Shown: positions 26,734-33,242 of the stretch, piece by piece | How positions within the stretch are numbered: position 1 is the first letter of the stretch | How the letters are laid out: the number at the start of each line of letters is the position of its first letter | The notes under the pieces: generated by a model | Database searches by the model: none | Seen by the model: only the letters and a program-made list of their open reading frames with translations | What the model was told of the DNA's origin: nothing | Assembly (NCBI GenBank): GCA_963767715.1 | Contig: CAVYFA010000017.1 | Location: 62,001-126,000 of the forward strand | Direction: 5' to 3' | Origin: CAVSXS01 sp963767715 | GTDB taxonomy: Bacteria > Chloroflexota > Ktedonobacteria > Ktedonobacterales > Ktedonobacteraceae | Length of the DNA: 64,000 nucleotides | Translations under genes and position numbers: made by a program

Positions 26734-27327
26734 ATGTTGTTATCCGACAAACGTATCGTGGAAGAGTTGAAAAACGGCAATATCATTATCGAACCATTCG
26801 ATGAGCGGCAGTTAGGCACCAATTCGTACGATTGCCGCCTGGGCGAGTGGTATTTTCAGGGGGATATGAACGTGGATGTCATCCACCTGGATAACCCTAA
26901 TGATATTCGCCGCTACTGGGGCCAGCCGCGCAGGGCCGAAGGCGGCAAGATGGCAATTCGCCCGGGCACGACCATCCTGGCGCATACGCTCGAGATCATC
27001 GGCGGGCATAACGGTTACCTGGCGAAAATGTATTCGCGCAGCACCGTCGCGCGCTCCGGTCTCTCTGTCTGCCGCTGCGCGGGCGTTGGCGATGTCGGAT
27101 ACATCAGCCGCTGGACGATGGAGATCAGCAACCACACGCAGACCACCATCTGGGTGCCGGTCGGCTTCCGCATCTGCCAGCTCACCTTCGAATACGTCGG
27201 CGAGACCCTTAAGGAGTATCACGGCAAGTACGGTAAGGCCAACCACGACTGGACGCCGGAAGACATGTTGCCCAAACCCTATTTCGACTGGGACTACGAT
27301 ATCTACCGTACCGACAGGGGGAAATAG
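26734..27327 (+). CDS. dcd: dCTP deaminase
   Basis: A 197-residue trimeric dUTPase-fold enzyme converting dCTP to dUTP, the first step of the dCTP route to thymidylate. Motifs include LLSDKRIVEEL at the N terminus, LGTNSYDCRLG, YSRSTVARSGL (the nucleotide-binding Ser-Arg-Ser loop) and WTMEISNHT, which contains the candidate catalytic Glu. Length is close to E. coli Dcd (193). AAGGGAG lies ten bases before the ATG. The thymidylate kinase gene begins three bases after its stop, so the two are co-translated and serve the same pathway. A bifunctional dCTP deaminase/dUTPase is possible but cannot be distinguished by eye. Confidence 0.88.
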   Translation: MLLSDKRIVEELKNGNIIIEPFDERQLGTNSYDCRLGEWYFQGDMNVDVIHLDNPNDIRRYWGQPRRAEGGKMAIRPGTTILAHTLEIIGGHNGYLAKMYSRSTVARSGLSVCRCAGVGDVGYISRWTMEISNHTQTTIWVPVGFRICQLTFEYVGETLKEYHGKYGKANHDWTPEDMLPKPYFDWDYDIYRTDRGK

Positions 27328-27330
27328 GCC

Positions 27331-28026
27331 GTGAGCGGAGAGAACGCGGGGGGCACTGAAGGCAAGAAACGTAAGGATAAAGGGCGCCTGATCTCGTTTG
27401 AAGGGCTGGACGGCGCGGGCAAAACGACGCAGATGGACCTGCTGGAGCGCTGGCTGCAAGCGCAGGCCATCCCTTACGTTCGCACGCGCGAGCCGGGGGG
27501 TACCGCGCTCGGCATCGAGCTGCGCCGACTGCTGCTCGACCGCCCCGATCTGGCAATTACCCCACTCGCGGAAGCCTTCCTCTTCCAGGCTGACCGCGCC
27601 CAGCATTTCGCCACGCTCGTCGTTCCGGCCCTTTCTGAAGGCAAGCTTGTCGTCACCGATCGCTGCTTCGACGCCAGCATCGCCTACCAGGGCTATGCAC
27701 GGGGCGTCGACCCCGAACTGGTCGAGCGCCTCTCCCTGCTCGCCACCTCGGGCATCGTTCCCGACCTGACCATCCTGCTCGATCTCGACCCCTCGCAAGT
27801 GCAGCGCCGCACCGACATCGAGGCGGATGCCAGCGGCCAGCGAACTGAACGCACGCGCTTCGACGCCGAGGCCGAGGAATTTCATGCCCGCGTGCAAGAA
27901 GGCTTTCGCACGCTCGCCAGGCAGCACCCAGCGCGCATAAAGGTGGTGGATGCATCACGCCCGGTAGAGGAGATTCACGAAGAGATTGTGGGGCTGGTGA
28001 AGACGATTATTTCAGACTATTCGTGA
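27331..28026 (+). CDS. tmk: thymidylate kinase
   Basis: A 231-residue P-loop kinase phosphorylating dTMP to dTDP. Residues 19-33 give LISFEGLDGAGKTTQ (Walker A), followed by the DRX/REPGGT motif (TREPGGTALG), the LFQADRAQH helix, VVTDRCFDASIAYQGYARG and LILLDLDPS. The lid region (RRTDIEADAS...RTERTRFD) is present. The start is GTG at 27331, three bases after the dcd stop and without an independent ribosome-binding site, so translational coupling is likely. The N terminus has about 18 extra polar residues before the core, some of which may not be translated if a later start is used. Confidence 0.93.
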   Translation: MSGENAGGTEGKKRKDKGRLISFEGLDGAGKTTQMDLLERWLQAQAIPYVRTREPGGTALGIELRRLLLDRPDLAITPLAEAFLFQADRAQHFATLVVPALSEGKLVVTDRCFDASIAYQGYARGVDPELVERLSLLATSGIVPDLTILLDLDPSQVQRRTDIEADASGQRTERTRFDAEAEEFHARVQEGFRTLARQHPARIKVVDASRPVEEIHEEIVGLVKTIISDYS

Positions 28027-28116
28027 TACAATCTGATTGAAATCCTCAGGAGGTAAATTGGTCTCATGACTTCGCCAGTGTGCTAAGTAACATCAGTAAG
28101 AGCATGATTTCCGTTG

Positions 28117-28146
28117 CAGGCCGAGAATGTTAATGTTCCTGGCCTG
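28117..28146 (+). terminator. possible terminator hairpin after dcd-tmk
   Basis: CAGGCC...GGCCTG brackets an imperfect hairpin of about fourteen pairs (28117-28146), 90 bases after the tmk stop. The downstream T-tract (ACCTTTTCTT) is short and offset, so termination strength is doubtful. Confidence 0.35.
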
Positions 28147-28226
28147 GCTGACTGTTACCTTTTCTTGATGCAGAAGCGTGTATCGTTGCGCTTCGCGTTG
28201 GGAATAGCACACATAAAGGATCGAAG

Positions 28227-30086
28227 ATGAGTTCACTTTCCAAACAAGAGCAACTCCGTCAATTGATAGATGAACAGCAGGAGCGCATTCGCCAGACTTT
28301 TCCCGCCAATAGGGGTGACGCTGTCGTTGCTCTTACACGCGCTAGAGATTGGCGCTATCTCAAGTCGCAAGAGACGTTGCATAACGGGCCTATATCCTTT
28401 GGGGCGAGGGAGGGAGCACATAACTCAAACCTGTACTTTTCAGGTTGGCATAAGGCGCTCCAGTTATGTTTTGGCGATGCCGCTGAGTCTTCGAATGTTG
28501 GGTCTATATCCTCTGTGGTGAAGGAGAGCGACGCGAGGGTCCCCGCACCACTGCCCAACGGCAAACGGTTGACGCTGAATGACCTTGTGGTGAAGGAGGG
28601 CGACCCAAGGGTCCCGCACCACTCCGCACCACTCCGCCCCTATGACGGCGCGCTGGATGCCTGGGCTGAGCAGGTGCTGCTGGAGTGTGATCGTCTGGCA
28701 GAGGGCGAGCAAGTTCTCGTGTATTGTGAGACTGGCTTCATGCGAATGCAGCAGGGAGGAGAGCAGGATTTCTATGCCTGGATAGCCAGCAAGAAAATGC
28801 CTACCGAGTGGAGAGAGCGCGAAGATCTTGAATGGTGGACGAATGCGCTTGCTAAAACCTACGAGGGCGAGATGCGGGAACTTGCTGGGGAAAACGTGTC
28901 TATCCAGCAACAGTTGGAGGCATTTGCCAGTGAGTGGCAAGCAGAGGTGAACGTCTATAGAACGACGCAAGGGATTGATGACTACTATATGCGGTTGGGC
29001 AAGTTGTGGGTAAAGAGCATGGCCTGTCACTTTCTGTATCCTGCTCGCACGTTGATTGGTGGTTGTACGGTTGAACTGTATGGAAATGTCCTGGCCGTTC
29101 TCATTGGCTGGGCTTTGAAGCACCTTGACCTCTGTCGAGAATTTGTTGTGCATCGCCCTGCCTGTTCCCTGAGAGCTTTGTTAGCTCCTCCTCACGCGGC
29201 TGCCGCACTCATCGAGGCGCTGTCTGAAACGCTTCGAGTTGATCGTGCAGCCATTCGTCGTGTTGTAGACGCGTATAGCCTGGATCATGAAAATGTATCC
29301 TATCACTGTTCTGTAGCGGGTACACCTGCACCTCCATTGCTTCGCCTTGATGAGCAGCATCTTGTCTGGTCGTTAACGGGGCTGCTGAGTGAACCATTCC
29401 TTTTTCTCACCCGCGAACTGAAGCGGCGGTACTCCTACGAATACCATACGGCATCTCACGTGCATGAAGAGGTCTTCCGGCAGGACCTGTATCAACTTTT
29501 CGCGGACAAACGCTTCGTGAGAAGTGCCGGCAGTGTAGAACTACGAGGGATACAGGGCGAGCTGACGACGGATGTCGATGCTCTCATTTTTGATCGCAAG
29601 ACGGGAGCGCTGGCCCTGTTTGAACTCAAGTCTCAAGACCTCTTCGCCTATTCTCGCCAGGAGCGGATACGGCAGCGGGACTACTTCTATAACGCGGGCA
29701 AACAGGTGCTGGCCTGTGTGCAATGGCTGAATCGCAACGGGGCCAATGCCTTGCTCACACGCCTGGATGCAAAGCTAGTCAAGCGTTTGAAGGTGCAGAA
29801 AACGTATATTTTTGTGCTTGGACGCTATCTTGCTCATTTTTTTGATGGAGCAGAGTTCGACCGGCGTGCCGCATGGGGAACGTGGCCCCAGGTGTTGCGG
29901 TTGGTGAATGACGGGCCCTCTGGTGCTGAAGAAGCGAATCCGATTCAGTCGTTATACAACAAGCTGATGAAGGATACGCCGCTGACTGCGTCCAGTCCAG
30001 TCCTTGATGTGCAGGAGATAACGATAGGAGAGAGCATTGTGTACATCTATCCTGATTTTCAGACCTATAAAAATCGAGTGGGATAG
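28227..30086 (+). CDS. uncharacterised protein with predicted PD-(D/E)XK nuclease-like domain
   Basis: A 619-residue soluble protein I cannot name. Near residues 445-470 it has TDVDALIFD followed by LALFELKSQDL, the Asp...Glu-x-Lys spacing of PD-(D/E)XK restriction-type nucleases. An EEVFRQDLYQLF helix before it and an RQRDYFYNAGKQ helix after it strengthen the fold guess. The N-terminal third contains an insertion whose DNA equals the dispersed repeat found at 5.0 kb. It produces two related peptides, VVKESDARVP and VVKEGDPRVP, about 25 residues apart (about 94-130). ATG at 28227 has AAAGGA upstream. The gene stands alone; whether it is a defence, repair or housekeeping nuclease is unknown. 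Confidence 0.6.
   Translation: MSSLSKQEQLRQLIDEQQERIRQTFPANRGDAVVALTRARDWRYLKSQETLHNGPISFGAREGAHNSNLYFSGWHKALQLCFGDAAESSNVGSISSVVKESDARVPAPLPNGKRLTLNDLVVKEGDPRVPHHSAPLRPYDGALDAWAEQVLLECDRLAEGEQVLVYCETGFMRMQQGGEQDFYAWIASKKMPTEWREREDLEWWTNALAKTYEGEMRELAGENVSIQQQLEAFASEWQAEVNVYRTTQGIDDYYMRLGKLWVKSMACHFLYPARTLIGGCTVELYGNVLAVLIGWALKHLDLCREFVVHRPACSLRALLAPPHAAAALIEALSETLRVDRAAIRRVVDAYSLDHENVSYHCSVAGTPAPPLLRLDEQHLVWSLTGLLSEPFLFLTRELKRRYSYEYHTASHVHEEVFRQDLYQLFADKRFVRSAGSVELRGIQGELTTDVDALIFDRKTGALALFELKSQDLFAYSRQERIRQRDYFYNAGKQVLACVQWLNRNGANALLTRLDAKLVKRLKVQKTYIFVLGRYLAHFFDGAEFDRRAAWGTWPQVLRLVNDGPSGAEEANPIQSLYNKLMKDTPLTASSPVLDVQEITIGESIVYIYPDFQTYKNRVG
28385..28645. repeat. dispersed repeat copies inside a coding sequence
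   Basis: Two full copies begin near 28500 (GGTCTATATCCTCTGTGGTG...GCGAGGGTCCCCGCACC) and 28587 (TTGTGGTGAAGGAGGGCGACC...GGGTCCCGCACC), plus a partial one near 28390. They match the intergenic copy at 4990-5045, including GAGGGCGACCCAAGGGTCC. All three preserve the open reading frame of the surrounding gene. Confidence 0.65.
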
Positions 30087-30134
30087 ATTGGAGAGCCAGC
30101 CTCATGACAGGGGAGGGCGGCTGGATGGGGTAGC

Positions 30135-30509
30135 CTACATCGCCTCCAGCCGCCTCTTCCGCTTCAGCGCGTCGAAATGATCCGGGTCGAGCTCCAGGGC
30201 CCGGTTAATGGCAGCCAGGGCCTCTTGTTTCTTGCCGAGGATGCCCAGCGCCCAGGCTTTGCCGTCCCAGGCGGGGGCGTAGCGCGCGTCCAAGGACAGG
30301 GCGTGATCGAAGGCGGCCAGGGCCTCGTCGTAGCGTGCCAGCATTGCCAGGACCGTACCCTTCGCGTACCAGGCCGCGACGCTCGCATCGTCCAGTTCGA
30401 GCGCGCGTTCGACTGCCGCTAGTGCCTCGCTATAGCGAATAGCACCGGCAAGCTGGTGGCTGTAGTCGAGCCAGAACTGGGCCTGACTTCCTTCGGGATA
30501 TAGGGGCAT
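30135..30509 (-). CDS. small tetratricopeptide-repeat protein
   Basis: A 124-residue protein made almost wholly of three TPR units. Each has the W/Y-x-x-L/K-G-x-x-L...Y-x-E-A-L-A-A-x-x-x-A-L-x-L-D pattern (YSEALAAVERALELDDASVA, YDEALAAFDHALSLDARYAP, QEALAAINRALELDPDHFD). It is a protein-protein interaction scaffold with no catalytic domain. I preferred the ATG at 30509 because GGAGG lies six bases upstream; a TTG five codons earlier is also in frame. It lies between the PD-(D/E)XK-like gene (convergent) and the TMEM175-like channel gene (same strand, 32 bases upstream). Confidence 0.85.
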   Translation of the reverse strand: MPLYPEGSQAQFWLDYSHQLAGAIRYSEALAAVERALELDDASVAAWYAKGTVLAMLARYDEALAAFDHALSLDARYAPAWDGKAWALGILGKKQEALAAINRALELDPDHFDALKRKRRLEAM

Positions 30510-30541
30510 CGCAACCTCCAGCAACTATATGTAGGAATTCA

Positions 30542-31225
30542 TTACTCCTCGGCTTCGCCTGTTGTGCCGGTGCGCCTTGTGGTCGTCTTTACGATGGGTA
30601 TTGATATCCATTTGAGCGATGGACGCCTGTTTACGGGCAGTGCCCAGAAGAGGGCCATCAGCAGGTTGAGGACGAGGCTGGCGGGTACGCTCACCCAGGT
30701 AAGCGCAAAGGTGACGAGGTAGGGCACTGCGCCAAAACGAAATTGCCGGAGCATGACTTGCATCTCATCGTAATCTACCTCTTTCCCCAGCAGCCGGTTC
30801 TCATGCGCGGCGTAGCGGAAGAGCAAACTAAAGCAGATCGACAGCAAGACGTACGTGCCATTGTAGATTGCGGCGGCGGTATGATAATCCGGCATTTTCA
30901 GGTACTGAGCCACCAGCGCGGTCGGGAACGGAATGAAGACGATGACCAGCAAGAGCAGCAGGTTGAGCGCCATCAGAGTTAAATCGGTGCGCCTGATATA
31001 GGTGAACATGCGATGATGATTGATCCACATTACGCCGATTGTGGCGAAACTGGTCACGAAGGCCAGGTAGTTCGGCCATTGTAACAGCAACTTTTGAAGC
31101 AGGTCGGTATCGCTTCTTACCACTTCTGACGGTGGTTGCAAACTCAGCACGAGCAAGGTGATCGCTACAGCAATTACCCCGTCGCTGAAGCTCTCGATGC
31201 GCCCGGTCTCTTTGGTATCGTCCAT
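30542..31225 (-). CDS. TMEM175-type (DUF1211) potassium channel-like membrane protein
   Basis: A 227-residue membrane protein with about six transmembrane helices. The first contains the family signature R-x-x-x-F-S-D-G-V-x-A-x-A-x-T-L-L (RIESFSDGVIAVAITLL, residues 9-25), which lines the pore in bacterial TMEM175 channels. ATIGVMWINHHRMF matches the second conserved segment. Bacterial members form tetrameric K+-conducting channels in the cytoplasmic membrane, so ion leak or membrane-potential control is inferred. The cytoplasmic tail is basic and then acidic (KTTTRRTG...EAEE). ATG at 31225; upstream lies a 320-base divergent region shared with the CheB gene. Confidence 0.85.
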   Translation of the reverse strand: MDDTKETGRIESFSDGVIAVAITLLVLSLQPPSEVVRSDTDLLQKLLLQWPNYLAFVTSFATIGVMWINHHRMFTYIRRTDLTLMALNLLLLLVIVFIPFPTALVAQYLKMPDYHTAAAIYNGTYVLLSICFSLLFRYAAHENRLLGKEVDYDEMQVMLRQFRFGAVPYLVTFALTWVSVPASLVLNLLMALFWALPVNRRPSLKWISIPIVKTTTRRTGTTGEAEE

Positions 31226-31545
31226 ATATCTATATTCCCAATCTCATTCCATCAAGTTGAACAGTTACCAGTGTACACGCTATCCGTAGCGATGGCAACG
31301 ATAGTCTTGACAGGGATGCACCTGTCAACATATCCAGTCGTGAATGTACAGGTGAATGATCATATGCTACGTGCTACATCCACTTTTATGGCACAATGAA
31401 GGGACAGTGAACGTGTTTATGGCAGAATACTTGTCAAGTATGATGGTCGCGCGTGCAGCAAACATGCCTTAAAGGAAAGACATACGAGTTAGTAAAGTGA
31501 CCTCTTTGCGCGAAGGAAATCGAGACTCGGGCCATTCAAGGAGAG
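31226..31545. other. 320-base divergent intergenic region with an 8-6-8 dyad
   Basis: No gene. Between the TMEM175 and CheB starts lies a perfect dyad, TTGACAGG (31307-31314), six bases, CCTGTCAA (31321-31328), a good operator candidate whose left arm also contains a consensus -35 box. AAGGAGAG at 31539 is the CheB ribosome-binding site. Confidence 0.5.
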
Positions 31546-32607
31546 GTGAAGGTAGATAACGTGCCTGGACATGACATTATCGTTGTTGGCGCGTCTGCCG
31601 GCGGAGTAGAAGCGCTGGTGAAGATGGTCGGCCAGTTGCCCGCGAATTTACCCGCGGCAGTCTGTGTCGTCCTGCATATTCCCGCTCAGAGTCCCAGTCT
31701 CTTATCAGAAATCCTGAATCGTGCAGGACCATTGCCCGCGAGCCAGCCAGGTGATAGCGAGGAAATACGTCACGGACATATTTACGTGGCTGCACCCGAT
31801 CATCATCTGCTGATCGAACGGGGCCGCATGCGCCAGGTGCGTGGCCCAAAGGAGAATCGCCACCGGCCCGCCATCGATCCACTGTTTCGCTCAGCCGCCT
31901 ACGCCTACGGCCCACGCGTAGTGGGCGTCATTCTCACCGGCTCTCTGGATGATGGAACTGCCGGGCTGTTGGCCGTGAAACGATGCGGCGGCCTCGCTGT
32001 TGTTCAGGATCCAAAAGAGGCCATGTATCCCAGTATGCCGGGCAGCGCGCTGGCGCACGTCCAGGTCGATTACTGCTTGCCCCTGAATCGTATGGGAGCG
32101 GTGCTGGCGCAACTGGCGCACAAGCAGGTGGAGGATGAAGGAACTTATCCAGTACCGAATGATTTGGAACAAGAAACGAGATATACGAGCATGGATGACC
32201 AGGATACGCTTGATAGCAACGAACGAATTGGAAGGCCCTCACCCTTCTCCTGCCCAGATTGCGGTGGGGTGCTCTGGGAGGTTCAGGACGGGGAACTCCT
32301 GCACTTTCGCTGCCGTGTTGGCCATGCCTTCTCTGTCGAGAGTGTTCTGGCCGCGCAATCCGAGCAGTTGGAGACAGCCTTATGGGCGGCGTTGAAAACG
32401 CTGGAGGAGAGCGCCAGCCTGTCCCGGCGCCTTGCACGGCAGGCTCATGGGCGCGGCCAGGACTGGTTGGCCCGAAACTTTGAGGAGAAGGTGCGTGAAG
32501 CTGAACAGCGTGCTATTACTATCCGGCAGGTTCTCAAGCAGGAGGAGCCCAATGAGTCTTCGGGGAATGGCATCAGGCCTATAGATTTTGGCAATAAAGC
32601 CGGATGA
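31546..32607 (+). CDS. stand-alone CheB methylesterase-domain protein with C-terminal zinc-ribbon-like tail
   Basis: A 353-residue protein. Residues about 8-190 are the CheB catalytic domain with its Ser-His-Asp triad: GASAGG (Ser17), VVLHIPAQ (His44) and GSLDDGTAG. It lacks the N-terminal receiver domain of chemotaxis CheB. The tail carries CPDCGGVLWEVQDGELLHF then CRVGHAFS, a four-ligand Cys/His zinc-ribbon-like motif, and a helical end. No chemoreceptor, CheA or flagellar gene is nearby, so the substrate is probably not a chemoreceptor. It is followed, after a terminator, by a CheB-CheR fusion. GTG at 31546 is nearly fused to its ribosome-binding site; GTG at 31561 is an alternative. Confidence 0.82.
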   Translation: MKVDNVPGHDIIVVGASAGGVEALVKMVGQLPANLPAAVCVVLHIPAQSPSLLSEILNRAGPLPASQPGDSEEIRHGHIYVAAPDHHLLIERGRMRQVRGPKENRHRPAIDPLFRSAAYAYGPRVVGVILTGSLDDGTAGLLAVKRCGGLAVVQDPKEAMYPSMPGSALAHVQVDYCLPLNRMGAVLAQLAHKQVEDEGTYPVPNDLEQETRYTSMDDQDTLDSNERIGRPSPFSCPDCGGVLWEVQDGELLHFRCRVGHAFSVESVLAAQSEQLETALWAALKTLEESASLSRRLARQAHGRGQDWLARNFEEKVREAEQRAITIRQVLKQEEPNESSGNGIRPIDFGNKAG

Positions 32608-32714
32608 ACGAGGCAAATCGAATTGCCTCAAAAAATACCACCCGACCTACTGACGAAAACTGAAACACGCCAGAACAGATGAGAAGGGGCTTTAGCAAAT
32701 TATCACCGCTCATG

Positions 32715-32740
32715 TACCGCTCATTTTGAGCGGTATTTTT
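32715..32740 (+). terminator. rho-independent terminator after the CheB gene
   Basis: A perfect nine-pair stem, TACCGCTCA / TGAGCGGTA, with a TTT loop, followed directly by five T (32736-32740). It lies about 110 bases downstream of the CheB stop. A weaker GAGGCAA/TTGCCTC hairpin precedes it at 32610-32630. Confidence 0.85.
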
Positions 32741-32911
32741 CTGGAGATTCGATTCGGTCAGGCACGCGTTCGCCGCAGACAAACGAAGCGGAAACCCTTG
32801 CCCGTGCCTTCCACTCCGCCCGTGATTTCCGACCTGATTGGTAATGTTCATTAGCGGCGATAGGCGCGATAATGGTGATTAACAAATTAAGCGGGCAACC
32901 ATCTGTCGGGG

Positions 32912-33058
32912 CTGAGGTGGAAGTAGTCGCCCACAGGACACCCGCAACTATGGCGCACAATGCGAGCGCGCCGACTGGTCATCTGAGGTGGAAGTAGTCG
33001 CCCACAGGACACCCGCAAGGGGCCCCGCACCGCTTCCACCCTACCCCTGTCCCTACAG
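32912..33058. repeat. duplicated 36-bp unit joined to a dispersed repeat
   Basis: A 36-base sequence beginning CTGAGGTGGAAGTAGTCGCC is repeated exactly at 32912-32947 and 32983-33018 with 35 bases between. The second copy runs straight into the GGACACCCGCAAGGGGCCCC...CCCCTGTCCCTACAGG dispersed repeat. The rest of the 635-base gap (32608-33242) holds a terminator, a promoter and no gene. Confidence 0.75.
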
Positions 33059-33136
33059 GCATTCCATGATTTAATAGGTAATGAGCGTTATCGGCCCCTA
33101 CTGTCTCCGACATACAACGCCAGGCAATACCAGTGC

Positions 33137-33165
33137 TTGACAGGTTCAAGTCCCAGGTATACTAT
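33137..33165 (+). promoter_or_regulatory. putative promoter of the CheB-CheR gene
   Basis: A perfect TTGACA (33137-33142) is followed at 15 bases by TATACT (33158-33163) or at 17 bases by TACTAT (33160-33165). Both are reasonable -10 boxes, 75-80 bases upstream of the start codon. Confidence 0.55.
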
Positions 33166-33242
33166 TACTCTGCACTATTCGTACTTTTCACACGTGATTT
33201 CTTCTGCATGAAGCTGCCCTTATTTACGCCTGGGAGGAATGG

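Noticed and set aside
32610..32636. GAGGCAA/TTGCCTC hairpin as the CheB terminator
   Set aside because: It is followed by A, not T, on the relevant strand; the stem-loop at 32715-32740 is the proper terminator.
32912..33018. Two exact 36-bp repeats separated by 35 bp, CRISPR-like in size
   Set aside because: Only two repeats and one 'spacer'. The repeat end belongs to the dispersed ACACCCGCAAGGGGCC family found singly elsewhere, and no cas gene is in the window.
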